Below the pieces are notes generated by a model. It was not told the DNA's origin. It saw nothing but the letters and a program-made list of their open reading frames with translations, and made no database searches. From the NCBI RefSeq assembly GCF_017347605.1, contig NZ_AP024484.1:2866501-2930500 (forward strand): a stretch of 64,000 bases of DNA. Direction: 5' to 3'. This DNA comes from Prevotella herbatica. Its GTDB lineage: Bacteria > Bacteroidota > Bacteroidia > Bacteroidales > Bacteroidaceae. A program made the position numbers and the translations under genes. This document shows positions 15,975 through 24,517 of this stretch, piece by piece. The number at the start of each line of letters is the position of its first letter. Position 1 is the stretch's first letter.

Positions 15975-17401
15975 TACTGATCTTTTTTTGTGTTAGTTAG
16001 ATATTTATAATAGTCTTTGGGATCCATATTCTCTGGAAAATATTCCTTTAATATTTTTTTTGCTTCATTAGGAGTTTTCTTTACTGCTTTTTTTACAGCT
16101 TTTTTGAATTCGTCTTCATATCCCAAAGTTTTGCAGCAGGCAGCTAGGAACACATATACCTTATCTGATTGTGCTTCATCGTCATTAATCATGCAATGAA
16201 GAATCTTATATGCCATTTCTACGTATCCATTATCCATAAGTGCTGCGGAGATACGTACATATGTTTCTGGATTATTGTTAGATTCTTTTGCCGCTCTTTC
16301 AAATACTTCTCTGGCATTTTCCATATCACCATGTTGCAGATATAAATTTCCCTTGTTAAGGATGGTTTCGACGCTTCCGCTATTTTTATAGCAGTCGTCT
16401 GCGATTTTTATAGCTTCGTCAAGTTTATCTGCTAGCGAGAGTGCATTAGTTAGCTCTTCATATATTTCGTTTTTAGCGGGGGGATAATCTGGACAATTTT
16501 TAAGCGCCTTATTAAAAATATCTATTGCTTCTTCATAGCGTCCAAGATTATTTAGTGCCATGCCTTGCAATATATAACCTGAATATTCATCAGGACATAG
16601 TTCTATGTATCTCTTTGAATATTTCAGAGATTCCTCAAAGTTTTCCAATCCGAAAAGCCCATTACTCTTGTTTAGTATAGCGTCTGCATCATTAGGATTT
16701 ATCGCAATTGAAAATTCACTACTAGATATACAGTCGCTAAATTCAGAATTAAGCAATTGAGTAGATGCCAATTGATTCCAATATTCAGTAGAGTAGGGTT
16801 CTTTGTCTAGAAGACTGTTATATATGAATTCACTTTCTTTTAGATTACCCAATCCCAATTCAATTTGTCCCTTAACTTGCCAATAGTCTGGGTCGTCAGG
16901 ATTGTTGGAAGTGTCAATCCACTTTTTCGCTATTTCTAGTTCTTTGTAGTCTGCGAAAAGAGTAGCTACTTCTATTATATAGCTTTCCGCATCATCTTCA
17001 TCAATATCATTTGCCTTACGTTTAAGATACTTAGAAGCTAGTTCTGGATGTCCCTCTGCAATTTTCACTTCAGCTACAGCATAGTAATATTCTATGTCGT
17101 GCTTATCTATTATAGCTTTAAGATATTTTTTTGCTTTTACAATATCATCTTCCATCAATATTGCCATTCTTGCTCTGAATACCAATGGGTACACGTCACC
17201 AGGATAGAGTCTTATTGCATAATCAATTGTATCTATCGCGGCAAGTGAATTATCACGAGTTTCATAGTATCCAGCTATATTGGCAAGAACATCTGTTTCA
17301 AGATAGATGTCCTTACCGTTCTTGCGTGCTTCCTCATACTCTTTTAAAATATCGAGGAAATCGTCTTGCTCAAAATACTCTGATTGGTCTAAATGCTTCA
17401 T
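15974..17401 (-). CDS. Tetratricopeptide-repeat protein
   Basis: A 475-residue acidic protein made mainly of TPR helices, for example AIRLYPGDVYPLVFRARMAI, AINPNDADAILNKSNGLFG and DEYSGYILQGMALNNLGRYEE. About ten repeats can be traced from residue 45 to 440. There is no signal peptide and no catalytic domain, so a cytosolic scaffold or adaptor is likely. It lies 32 bases downstream of glnS and overlaps dedA by one base, so it shares that operon. I do not recognise a specific family or function. Confidence 0.85.
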   Translation of the reverse strand: MKHLDQSEYFEQDDFLDILKEYEEARKNGKDIYLETDVLANIAGYYETRDNSLAAIDTIDYAIRLYPGDVYPLVFRARMAILMEDDIVKAKKYLKAIIDKHDIEYYYAVAEVKIAEGHPELASKYLKRKANDIDEDDAESYIIEVATLFADYKELEIAKKWIDTSNNPDDPDYWQVKGQIELGLGNLKESEFIYNSLLDKEPYSTEYWNQLASTQLLNSEFSDCISSSEFSIAINPNDADAILNKSNGLFGLENFEESLKYSKRYIELCPDEYSGYILQGMALNNLGRYEEAIDIFNKALKNCPDYPPAKNEIYEELTNALSLADKLDEAIKIADDCYKNSGSVETILNKGNLYLQHGDMENAREVFERAAKESNNNPETYVRISAALMDNGYVEMAYKILHCMINDDEAQSDKVYVFLAACCKTLGYEDEFKKAVKKAVKKTPNEAKKILKEYFPENMDPKDYYKYLTNTKKDQ

Positions 17402-17433
17402 TAATAGTTTTTTAGTAATTTAATGACAGCCTT

Positions 17434-19152
17434 TTATTTATTCTGCTTTGCCCATGTATCTTTTAAACCAACAGTCTTGTTGTAAACAACATGCTCGGTT
17501 GTAGAGTCTGGGTCAGCAATGAAATAGCCTGTACGTTGGAATTGTAAATATTCACCATGTAGCAATGTTGCAGCATAGTTTTCAACATAACAATTATTGT
17601 AAATTTTAAGGCTGTCTGGATTTAATAGTTCTCTAAAATCACGCTCGTCAGCAGATGGATTTTCAATATTGAAAAGGCGGTCATATTCGCGGATTTCAGC
17701 TTTCTGACAATGATCAACAGATACCCAATGAAGTGTACCTTTTACCTTGCGGTTGGCACCTTCCATTCCACTCTTGCTTTCTGGGTCGTATTCTGCTTGT
17801 ATTTCGACAATGTTACCTTCTGCATCCTTTGTGCATCCTGTACATTTTATGATGTATGCATTTTTAAGGCGAACCTCTTTTCCTGGAGTCATTCTGAAGA
17901 ACTTTTTCGGAGCATCTTCCATGAAATCAGCACGTTCAATCCAAAGATTCTTTGTGAAGATAATCTTATGGCTTCCTGCTGTTTCGTTTTCAGGGTTGTT
18001 TATTGCATCCATCTCTTCTGTTTGATTATCAGGATAGTTGGTTATTACAAGTTTTACAGGATCTAGTACTGCGCTTACACGGATAGCCTTTTTGTTTAGA
18101 TCTTCGCGAACGCTAGCTTCCAATAAAGCCATGTCGTTTAGTGCATCAAACTTTGTATAACCAATAGAATTGATAAACATTCTGATGCTTTCAGGGCTGT
18201 AACCACGACGGCGCATACCACAAAGTGTCGGCATGCGAGGATCATCCCAGCCATTAACCAAATTTTCATCAACAAGTGTGTGCAACTTACGTTTACTCAT
18301 TACTGTGTAAGTAAGATTCAGACGGTTGAATTCTATCTGTCGTGGGCGATTGTCATGCATATCACCTTTGATTCCTGTTTCATCATATTCTTTTAATAAG
18401 TCGACGAACTTATCATATAGAGGACGGTGAGGTACAAATTCCAAAGTACAAATAGAATGTGTTACACCTTCAAAGTAATCACTTTGTCCGTGTGCAAAGT
18501 CATACATTGGGTAACAATGCCATTTTGTTCCTGTGCGGTGATGAGAAGTTTGTATAATTCTATACATTATAGGGTCACGGAAGTGCATGTTTGGATTTGC
18601 CATATCTAGTTTGGCACGTAGTACCATGCTACCTTCTACTGCTTCAGGAGTATTCATCTTCTCAAAGAGATCAAGATTTTCTTCTACTGGGCGGTCACGA
18701 AATGGACTAGGTGTACCTGGGGTTGTTGGAGTGCCCTTTTGTGAGGCAATATCCTCACTAGTCTGTTGGTCTACGTAAGCGTATCCCTTCTTTATCATCC
18801 AGACGGCAAAATCCCATAATTTCTCAAAGTAATCAGAAGCATAGTAAATGTTTCCCCATTTGAATCCCAACCATTTGATATCGTTAAGTATATTTTCTAC
18901 ATACTCATTGTTTTCCTTGCTAGGGTTGGTATCATCAAAGCGAAGGTTGCATACTCCATTATATGTTTCAGCAACTCCAAAGTCCATACATATAGCTTTA
19001 GCGTGTCCGATATGAAGATATCCGTTAGGTTCTGGCGGAAAACGAGTTTGTATTTTTCCTCCATTCTTGCCATTGGCAAGATCTTCTTCAACAAATTGTT
19101 CTACGAAGCTAATGCTCTTCTTCTCTTCGTTAATTTCTTCTTTATTTGCCAT
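17434..19152 (-). CDS. glnS: Glutaminyl-tRNA synthetase
   Basis: A 572-residue class I aminoacyl-tRNA synthetase charging tRNA-Gln. The HIGH motif appears as PEPNGYLHIGHAKAI near residue 40 and the KMSKS-type motif as VMSKRKLHTLV near residue 285. The anticodon-binding beta-barrel follows, with RNAs contacted by GxxRxxGYSPESIR-type segments. Length agrees with bacterial GlnS rather than the GltX glutamate enzyme, and the C-terminal HVVYNKTVGLKDTW is typical of GlnS. Two -7 elements precede it, at 19181-19188 and 19254-19261. It heads the operon glnS-TPR-dedA. Confidence 0.96.
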   Translation of the reverse strand: MANKEEINEEKKSISFVEQFVEEDLANGKNGGKIQTRFPPEPNGYLHIGHAKAICMDFGVAETYNGVCNLRFDDTNPSKENNEYVENILNDIKWLGFKWGNIYYASDYFEKLWDFAVWMIKKGYAYVDQQTSEDIASQKGTPTTPGTPSPFRDRPVEENLDLFEKMNTPEAVEGSMVLRAKLDMANPNMHFRDPIMYRIIQTSHHRTGTKWHCYPMYDFAHGQSDYFEGVTHSICTLEFVPHRPLYDKFVDLLKEYDETGIKGDMHDNRPRQIEFNRLNLTYTVMSKRKLHTLVDENLVNGWDDPRMPTLCGMRRRGYSPESIRMFINSIGYTKFDALNDMALLEASVREDLNKKAIRVSAVLDPVKLVITNYPDNQTEEMDAINNPENETAGSHKIIFTKNLWIERADFMEDAPKKFFRMTPGKEVRLKNAYIIKCTGCTKDAEGNIVEIQAEYDPESKSGMEGANRKVKGTLHWVSVDHCQKAEIREYDRLFNIENPSADERDFRELLNPDSLKIYNNCYVENYAATLLHGEYLQFQRTGYFIADPDSTTEHVVYNKTVGLKDTWAKQNK

Positions 19153-19180
19153 AATGTATATACTTATTATTTTTGTTTTG

Positions 19181-19188
19181 CAAAGGTA
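19181..19188 (-). promoter_or_regulatory. -7 promoter element of glnS (proximal)
   Basis: TACCTTTG on the minus strand, 29 bases upstream of the glnS start. Confidence 0.6.
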
Positions 19189-19253
19189 ACTACATTAAGG
19201 TTAAGAATCAACAAATTTGTGTGATTTTTATTTATTAATGTAATTATTGACTG

Positions 19254-19261
19254 CAAAGATA
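19254..19261 (-). promoter_or_regulatory. Possible second promoter upstream of glnS
   Basis: TATCTTTG on the minus strand, 102 bases upstream of glnS. It could be an alternative start site; nothing else is there for it to drive. Confidence 0.4.
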
Positions 19262-19454
19262 GCGCAAAAATCTGATTAATCGAAGCGAATAGAGATAAAA
19301 TTTCCATTATATACTGTATGGAATGCCATATCATTGGTTTTTCGCAATCATAAATTTATTTTCTATATTAGTAAAATTTAGTTATTCTACTAATAAATAT
19401 TACAAATTGAATAAATATGATGGTAAAAACATGTTTATAAACATAAAAAAACAT

Positions 19455-19486
19455 TTGCATGGAAATGAAAAATCATTTATCTTTGC
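19455..19486 (+). promoter_or_regulatory. Promoter of candidate small RNA
   Basis: TTTG at 19455-19458 and TATCTTTG at 19479-19486 are 20 bases apart, a full match to the Bacteroidetes promoter on the plus strand. No plus-strand gene follows before a terminator. Confidence 0.65.
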
Positions 19487-19491
19487 AAATG

Positions 19492-19582
19492 TTATCCTGA
19501 ATACAATCTTTTTACCTTAAAAAAAAGCTAATACCTATTGAGATTGATGCCGCACTCTGTGAAGAGGGCGGCATTTTTTTTT
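19492..19582 (+). ncRNA. Candidate small RNA between glnS and mltG
   Basis: A good promoter (19455-19486) and a strong plus-strand terminator (19548-19583) enclose about 90 bases without a plausible coding sequence. The expected transcript starts near 19492, has an A-rich single-stranded middle (eight A in a row near 19521), and ends in the GC-rich hairpin. It converges on mltG, and its T-tract overlaps the mltG stop codon. I cannot assign it to a known RNA family. Transcription is inferred from signals only. Confidence 0.5.
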
Positions 19583-19583
19583 A
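19548..19583 (+). terminator. Rho-independent terminator of the candidate small RNA
   Basis: ATGCCGC (19548-19554) pairs with GCGGCAT (19569-19575), extended by CTC/GAG inside, then eight T. On the minus strand no U-tract follows, so it serves plus-strand transcription and not mltG. Confidence 0.8.
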
Positions 19584-20627
19584 TTTAATCCCACGTTCGT
19601 TAAGTGCTTTCGAATATTTAGCTGCGTTCTTCATATGCTCTTCGTAAGTTGTTGCGAAGTTATGGGTACCGCTAAAGTCTTCTTTTGCACACATATATAG
19701 ATAATTATGATGTACTCTATTTAGAACAGCATCAATACCTGCTACTGATGGAATGCGTATAGGACCAGGAGGAAGCCCAGGATTTTTGTATGTATTGTAT
19801 GGGCTCTTTATAAACAATAAATTGTTATATATACGCTTGAGGTCGAACTTCTTCCATGCAAACTTTATTGTAGGGTCGGCCTGAAGTGGCATTCCTTCTG
19901 GATATTTCGCGTCGCGGAACATCAGACGATTATAATACATTCCTGCAATCATTGGCTTTTCAGAATTGTTAGCAGTTTCTTCGTCAATGATACTAGCAAG
20001 TGTTATGACTTGATTAGCTGTAAGATTCTCTTGTTTAGCTTTTTCAGTTCTTTCAAAGTTCCAGAATTTCTTACTCTCTTTTTGCATACGATCAAGGAAT
20101 TTATCTATTGATACGTTCCAATAAATGTCGTATGTGTTTGGAATGAACATACAAGCAATAGTTGCAGTATCGTATCCGTATTTCTGACAAGTGGCTTCAT
20201 CTGTTAATTTCTTGTACAGCTGTGTGCTGTCAATCATAAGTTTCTTAGAAATTTCAGCTGATAGCTTGTCTAAAGTTCTAACGCTGGGAATTGTTAGACT
20301 AACAGGAGTCTGCAATCCGTTTTTCATGTGTCGGAAGATTCTTAAAGCTCCTTCGCTAGGTTTAATAGCATATCTACCTGTTTTGATTTTGTCTTTGTAA
20401 TTAAACTGGTGTGAAAGTGCCTTGAAAGCACTCATTCCATGACTAGAGGCGATTGGCTCAATCTTACTGTATACAGAATCGATGTTATCATCGTTGTCAA
20501 TGTATACGTACTCAACGTCTTTCTTTACGGAAAAACCTGAAAAAAAGTAGTAGTAAATCACTCCTAAAACAATCAAAATGAAAGCTGTGGCGGGAGCAAG
20601 ATACTTTTTCTTAAAATCCTTTTTCAT
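19581..20627 (-). CDS. mltG: Endolytic murein transglycosylase MltG (YceG-like)
   Basis: A 348-residue membrane-anchored protein. One N-terminal transmembrane helix (TAFILIVLGVIYYYFFSGF) follows a lysine-rich start, placing the YceG/MltG domain in the periplasm. It cleaves nascent glycan strands during peptidoglycan growth. The family core is seen as LASIIDEETANNSEKP, GMYYNRLMF, GMPLQADPTIKFA and NTYKNPGLPPGPI. In the catalytic region the more usual ExET appears as DEET, a conservative change worth noting. I start at ATG 20627, since the ATG at 20663 lies upstream of the TATCTTTG promoter element at 20650-20657. Confidence 0.93.
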   Translation of the reverse strand: MKKDFKKKYLAPATAFILIVLGVIYYYFFSGFSVKKDVEYVYIDNDDNIDSVYSKIEPIASSHGMSAFKALSHQFNYKDKIKTGRYAIKPSEGALRIFRHMKNGLQTPVSLTIPSVRTLDKLSAEISKKLMIDSTQLYKKLTDEATCQKYGYDTATIACMFIPNTYDIYWNVSIDKFLDRMQKESKKFWNFERTEKAKQENLTANQVITLASIIDEETANNSEKPMIAGMYYNRLMFRDAKYPEGMPLQADPTIKFAWKKFDLKRIYNNLLFIKSPYNTYKNPGLPPGPIRIPSVAGIDAVLNRVHHNYLYMCAKEDFSGTHNFATTYEEHMKNAAKYSKALNERGIK

Positions 20628-20649
20628 AATTATATGTTGAAATCGTGCG

Positions 20650-20657
20650 CAAAGATA
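20650..20657 (-). promoter_or_regulatory. -7 promoter element of mltG
   Basis: TATCTTTG on the minus strand, 23 bases before ATG 20627; it excludes the upstream ATG as start. Confidence 0.65.
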
Positions 20658-20701
20658 CATCAATTTTTTTTATCTTGTGCTCATCAATCACTTTTTTTTC
20701 T

Positions 20702-20709
20702 TAACTTTG
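20702..20709 (+). promoter_or_regulatory. -7 promoter element of the HAD phosphatase gene
   Basis: TAACTTTG, 41 bases upstream of ATG 20750. Confidence 0.55.
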
Positions 20710-20749
20710 CATAATCTCATGTTATTATGATAGGTATTATTTTTAGGGT

Positions 20750-21391
20750 ATGAAATATAAGTCTTATATTTTTGATTTAGATGGAACGTTGCTTGATTCC
20801 TTAACGGATATAGCAGCAAGTTGTAATTATGCACTGCGTATGAATAATATGCCTGAACGATCAATTGATGAAGTAAGGATGTTTGTTGGTAATGGTGTGC
20901 GTAAATTGATGGAACGTGCTATTCCTGGAGGAGATAATAATGAACTTTTTGAAAAGACATATTCTGACTTTCGCCAGCATTATCTGATTCACAATGTTGA
21001 TCATACTTCACCATATAGTGGTATTCTTAATATGTTAGGAGAACTGAAAAAAAATGGTTGCAATATTGCTGTTGTTAGCAATAAATTTTATGCTGCAACT
21101 CAAGAACTTGTTAGACATTTCTTTGGAGAATATGTGACGGTTGCAATTGGTGAACGCGAAAATATAAAAAAGAAACCTTCACCTGATACGGTTTTAGAAG
21201 CATTAAGACAGTTGGATGTTGATAAAAATAGTGCTGTCTATATCGGTGATAGTGATGTTGATGTCATGACGGCACAAAATTGTGGCATGCCGTGTATCAG
21301 TGTGTTATGGGGATTTAGAAGTAAACAGTTTCTCATCGAACACGGTGCTAGTGTATTCGTTGAGAAACCGTCTGAAATACTTTCATTATAA
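20750..21391 (+). CDS. HAD-superfamily phosphatase, phosphoglycolate phosphatase-like
   Basis: A 213-residue haloacid dehalogenase hydrolase. Motif I is YIFDLDGTLLDSLTDIA with the nucleophilic Asp, motif II the Ser in VVSNKFY, and motif IV IGDSDVDVMTAQNCGM. The cap is the small helical type found in Gph (2-phosphoglycolate phosphatase) and related enzymes. The usual role of Gph is removing 2-phosphoglycolate from DNA repair, but the substrate of this group is hard to predict. The gene is monocistronic and converges on the LytTR regulator with an 8-base gap. Confidence 0.85.
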   Translation: MKYKSYIFDLDGTLLDSLTDIAASCNYALRMNNMPERSIDEVRMFVGNGVRKLMERAIPGGDNNELFEKTYSDFRQHYLIHNVDHTSPYSGILNMLGELKKNGCNIAVVSNKFYAATQELVRHFFGEYVTVAIGERENIKKKPSPDTVLEALRQLDVDKNSAVYIGDSDVDVMTAQNCGMPCISVLWGFRSKQFLIEHGASVFVEKPSEILSL

Positions 21392-21399
21392 AAGTAACA

Positions 21400-22110
21400 C
21401 TAAATACTATGTTTTGCTACATATTTAAGGACATTCTCCTTGTAAGATTCTGATATAGGGATATTTAGATCTCCATATACAAGATGCATTCGCTCAATCA
21501 TGTCTATTTTTGAAAGGTTAGCTATGTATGAACGGTGTATTCTCATGAAATCTTCACCGGTAATAGCTTTTTCGAGTTCTTTCATGTTCATGAGTGACAT
21601 TATCGGTTGTTTACCGTTGTCAACATAGAATTTTACATAGTCCTTTACACCCTCAATAAATAAGATGTTTGACAGATTTACCTTTATGACTTTGTAATCA
21701 CTCTTTATAAAGATGAAACTGTTACTCTTTAAGTCAGGTGTTTTCTCTGTTTCAGAGAAAAATGCCTTGGCTTTAGCGGCAGCCTTTAATATATCTTCAA
21801 AGTTTGCCGGATTCATTAGGCAATCAACAGCATTGACTTGATATCCTTCGATGGCATGTGATTTGTTGTCAACAAGGAATATCACTTTTAATGTTTCTGG
21901 AAGCATCTTCGCAAATTCCACACCACTCATTTCCGGTAATCGGATGTTGATGAAGGCTATGTCAATATGCGAATTTCTGATGACCTTCATTGCCTCTATG
22001 GCATTAGTACAACTATCTGTTAGATTGAGAAATGGTATATTTCTCAGATATTCGCTCATCTTTTCTGCCGTACTAGCGTCATTTTCAATTAAAATACAAT
22101 TTAGCATCAT
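21400..22110 (-). CDS. LytTR-family response regulator
   Basis: A 236-residue two-component response regulator. The receiver domain (residues 1-115) has the acidic pocket (ENDAS), the phospho-accepting Asp in IDIAFINIRLPEMSG (here INIRLPEMSG, where Asn takes the usual Asp place) and the conserved Lys in VIFLVDNKSHA. The LytTR DNA-binding domain occupies about 135-236 (FIFIKSDYKVIKVNL, FMRIHRSYIANLSKI). It follows the TolC-like gene by 51 bases. No histidine kinase gene is adjacent. The Asn at the expected phosphorylation position suggests it may not be phosphorylated, but the alignment was done by eye. Confidence 0.9.
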   Translation of the reverse strand: MMLNCILIENDASTAEKMSEYLRNIPFLNLTDSCTNAIEAMKVIRNSHIDIAFINIRLPEMSGVEFAKMLPETLKVIFLVDNKSHAIEGYQVNAVDCLMNPANFEDILKAAAKAKAFFSETEKTPDLKSNSFIFIKSDYKVIKVNLSNILFIEGVKDYVKFYVDNGKQPIMSLMNMKELEKAITGEDFMRIHRSYIANLSKIDMIERMHLVYGDLNIPISESYKENVLKYVAKHSI

Positions 22111-22161
22111 ACAAATTTGTTTGGGTTGTTATGTTATTTTCTCGTAATGTAATGTGTCATT

Positions 22162-23529
22162 TTATTTTATATCTCCATTCATATAGAATTTCAACATGTC
22201 TATGTTTAATATTGTAAGATATTTGCTTTGAAGCTCGTTTTGTTGTGCTCTCAATAGGTTGTCTTTTCCGGTCATCAACTCGATGATATTTTTTAAACCT
22301 AGATTGAATTGTTCACTTAATAGTTCATAGCTTTCTTTAGAACTTTGTGTACTAACCTTTGCACTCTTAAACAAGCTTTGATTATTATTAGCCTGTAACC
22401 AATAGTTTTCTATGGTCGAGTATAGGCTTGTTTGTTTATCTTTTAAGTCAAGCATATAATTCTCACGTTGTATTCTTGCTTTGTTTATTGCAGTCTTAGC
22501 TTGTCTGTTGTCAAATATTGGCACGCTGACAGTGAATCCGCCGCCCAACGCAAAGTTGTTCTTAATCTGCTTATCCCAAGCATTACTGTTCATAGATGTC
22601 GTGTTTGTGTTAAAACCAGCATTCATACTTACTGTAGGTAGCTTTTGGGCTTTGGCTATTTTTATGCTAATATCACTGCCTTGTATACCAAGTTGAGCAC
22701 CTTTTATCTCAGGTCTGTTTAGCGCCAGATCGTATACGTCATTTATTGTAGGGATATTTTCTAAAGCCATTTCGTCTGTGGTCTCAGGTATGGTTATGTC
22801 AAAGTCTTCGTTGTTAGTAATCTGTAATAGTTGTTTTAATTGTCGTTTATAATTTTTCAGATTACTTTCTGACTCGATTATTGCATATTCATCCTTTGCT
22901 CTTTGTGCTGTTAGTTGAGCAAGATCAGCTTTACTCATCTTACCAACCTTCATCATCATTATTCCTCTTTCCTCGTTTTTCTTACTTGTTGCAAGGGTTT
23001 CATTGTTTACATTAACAGCCTCATTAGAATATAATATTTGAACGTATAATTGCGCTATTTGTTCCATAAGAGAATTTGCTGTAACAGCAGAATCCAGTTC
23101 CGTTTGCTGCTCAGAAACCTTATTCAATTTTATCTGATTGCGGTTTCTGTTACCATTCCATACAGTCCAATTTGCGTTTACACCATAGCTTCCGTTGTAA
23201 TATGTTTTGTCAACACTTGTTTGCACTTTGTCCCCAGCAACTACAAAACTTCCTGTTTGAGGCCATGGATTGTATGTTAGGTTTTGTGATGTACTGAGTG
23301 ATAAAGACGGCAACAGTTCTGCCTGACTCAGTTTTATATCTTCACGTGCACTTAGTTTTGCAAGACTCTTTTTCTGTATTGTTATATTGTTCGTTATTGC
23401 ATATTCAATACAATCCTTTAATGTCCAACTTCTAGCAGAAGCGCACATCGGGAAAAGAATAAATCCTGTGCATAGTAGGACTTCTATTATGATTTTATTC
23501 ACTTTGTATTTAATTATGTTATTGTTCAT
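22162..23529 (-). CDS. TolC-like outer-membrane efflux protein
   Basis: A 455-residue protein of the outer-membrane efflux (OEP/TolC) family. A signal peptide spans roughly residues 1-32 (ending CASARSW). Two repeated halves rich in long amphipathic helices follow; WTLKDCIEYAITNNITIQ opens the first and VYDLALNRPEIKGAQ the second. TolC trimers form the outer-membrane exit duct of tripartite pumps or type I secretion. The usual partner genes (periplasmic adaptor, inner-membrane pump) are not adjacent. The only co-oriented neighbour is the LytTR regulator downstream. Confidence 0.9.
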   Translation of the reverse strand: MNNNIIKYKVNKIIIEVLLCTGFILFPMCASARSWTLKDCIEYAITNNITIQKKSLAKLSAREDIKLSQAELLPSLSLSTSQNLTYNPWPQTGSFVVAGDKVQTSVDKTYYNGSYGVNANWTVWNGNRNRNQIKLNKVSEQQTELDSAVTANSLMEQIAQLYVQILYSNEAVNVNNETLATSKKNEERGIMMMKVGKMSKADLAQLTAQRAKDEYAIIESESNLKNYKRQLKQLLQITNNEDFDITIPETTDEMALENIPTINDVYDLALNRPEIKGAQLGIQGSDISIKIAKAQKLPTVSMNAGFNTNTTSMNSNAWDKQIKNNFALGGGFTVSVPIFDNRQAKTAINKARIQRENYMLDLKDKQTSLYSTIENYWLQANNNQSLFKSAKVSTQSSKESYELLSEQFNLGLKNIIELMTGKDNLLRAQQNELQSKYLTILNIDMLKFYMNGDIK

Positions 23530-23616
23530 ATCAAATCTATAGTTTTAGATGTAAAAAGATGATAAAAAGTTTATTTGTTGGTGTAAAAATTAACAAAACT
23601 TTTAAAATGTTGGCAA

Positions 23617-23652
23617 TAAAAAAGATTGCAGTTGTTAAATAGACTGCAATCT
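23617..23652 (-). terminator. Terminator of ribE
   Basis: AGATTGCAGT (23623-23632) pairs perfectly with ACTGCAATCT (23643-23652). The minus-strand hairpin is followed by TTTTTT. The stem includes the last codons of ribE. Confidence 0.85.
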
Positions 23653-24234
23653 GGCTATATACTTACCTAATATATCAAATTCTATATTTACACAACTCTC
23701 TAACTTTATATCGCAAAAATTTGTAGTTGCTTTTGTATAAGGTATTATTGCTACAGTAAAAGTATTTTCTGTAGGTTCACAGACTGTTAATGATACTCCG
23801 TTAACTGTAACTGAACCTTTATCTACAGTAAAATAGCCTTTTTTAGCCATTTCTTTATCCTGTTTGTATTCAAATGTAAAATAGGTACTTCCGTCAGCAT
23901 CTTTGATATTAATACATTTTGCGGTTTCGTCGACATGTCCTTGTACTATGTGTCCGTCAAGCCTACCGTTCATTATCATAGAACGTTCTACGTTCACGTG
24001 GTTACCAATTTCAAGCAAACCAAGATTTGACCTATCAAGAGTCTCTTTCATTGCTGTAACAGTATAAGTATCGCCTTCAATGTTTACAACAGTCAGGCAT
24101 ACGCCATTATGAGATATGCTTTGGTCTATTTTTAACTCATTTGTGAATGAGCATTTCATTGTTAGGTCAATATTTCCTTTGTCTCTCTTAATAGCTACTA
24201 CTGTAGCCATTTCTTCTACAATTCCACTAAACAT
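23635..24234 (-). CDS. ribE: Riboflavin synthase, alpha chain
   Basis: A 199-residue enzyme that dismutates two molecules of 6,7-dimethyl-8-ribityllumazine into riboflavin. The canonical N-terminus MFSGIVEEMATV fixes ATG 24234 as the start. Two lumazine-binding repeats are visible. The first has SISHNGVCLTV and NVERSMIMNGRLDGHIVQGHVD. The second has KGSVTVNGVSLTV and ESCVNIEFDILGKY. No other riboflavin genes adjoin it. It is preceded by a terminator hairpin 30 bases upstream (24265-24306) and a structured leader, and has no promoter of its own between that hairpin and the start codon. Expression therefore probably depends on read-through. Confidence 0.95.
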   Translation of the reverse strand: MFSGIVEEMATVVAIKRDKGNIDLTMKCSFTNELKIDQSISHNGVCLTVVNIEGDTYTVTAMKETLDRSNLGLLEIGNHVNVERSMIMNGRLDGHIVQGHVDETAKCINIKDADGSTYFTFEYKQDKEMAKKGYFTVDKGSVTVNGVSLTVCEPTENTFTVAIIPYTKATTNFCDIKLESCVNIEFDILGKYIARLQSI

Positions 24235-24262
24235 AAAAATAAGATATTGATTTAATAAAAAG

Positions 24263-24472
24263 GGGAAAAAAGGGGTTGCTCGATGATGTGATGAAACTCC
24301 GAGCAATTCAAGATTTGAGAGCTCCCAGTTTTTGTAATCCGCTGGTCAACAGACTTACCTTCTAAGAAGTTTATGCGGCCCGCCATAGACATAAGAAACT
24401 TTCTCGGTTTTCGATATTATTTGATGAGTATCCCGATCAAACCGACACAACCCCGAATATCTTTCTCCTTTA
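24263..24472 (-). ncRNA. Structured leader or small RNA upstream of ribE
   Basis: Transcription from the TATCTTTG element at 24478-24485 would yield an RNA of about 210 bases ending in an intrinsic terminator. Clear helices exist: TTTGAT/ATCAAA (24420-24441) inside CGGTTT/AAACCG, and a stem pairing 24367-24375 with 24390-24401. GGGGTTG near the 5' end (24448-24454) is complementary to CAACCCC at the 3' end (24272-24278), which overlaps the terminator stem by three bases. This is a possible anti-terminator. It does not match the FMN, TPP, cobalamin or SAM-I aptamers that I know. It could be a ribE attenuator or an independent sRNA. Confidence 0.5.
24265..24306 (-). terminator. Terminator hairpin between leader and ribE
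   Basis: On the minus strand TTGCTCG pairs with CGAGCAA (24300-24306 with 24276-24282), then CCCC and six T. It stands only 30 bases before the ribE start codon. Confidence 0.7.
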
Positions 24473-24477
24473 TACTG

Positions 24478-24485
24478 CAAAGATA
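24478..24485 (-). promoter_or_regulatory. -7 promoter element of the ribE leader
   Basis: TATCTTTG on the minus strand followed by CAG. It lies in the gap after the GHL10 gene, 244 bases before ribE. Confidence 0.65.
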
Positions 24486-24517
24486 ATTTCTTTTATTGTA
24501 TCTTCCAAATATTTTGC

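Noticed and set aside
19323..19520. 65-codon plus-strand open frame between glnS and mltG
   Set aside because: It spans the AT-rich promoter region of the candidate small RNA, has no ribosome-binding site and biased composition typical of chance.
23532..23539. TAGATTTG as promoter of the TolC-like gene
   Set aside because: It fits TAnnTTTG but is only 3 bases from the start codon, so transcription would begin inside the gene.
24263..24472. tmRNA, because the ends GGGGTTG/CAACCCC could form an acceptor stem
   Set aside because: The length is about half that expected, and there is no T-loop TTCGAAT, no tag reading frame and no suitable discriminator.
24263..24472. FMN riboswitch upstream of ribE
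   Set aside because: The conserved aptamer words of the RFN element are not present on the minus strand.
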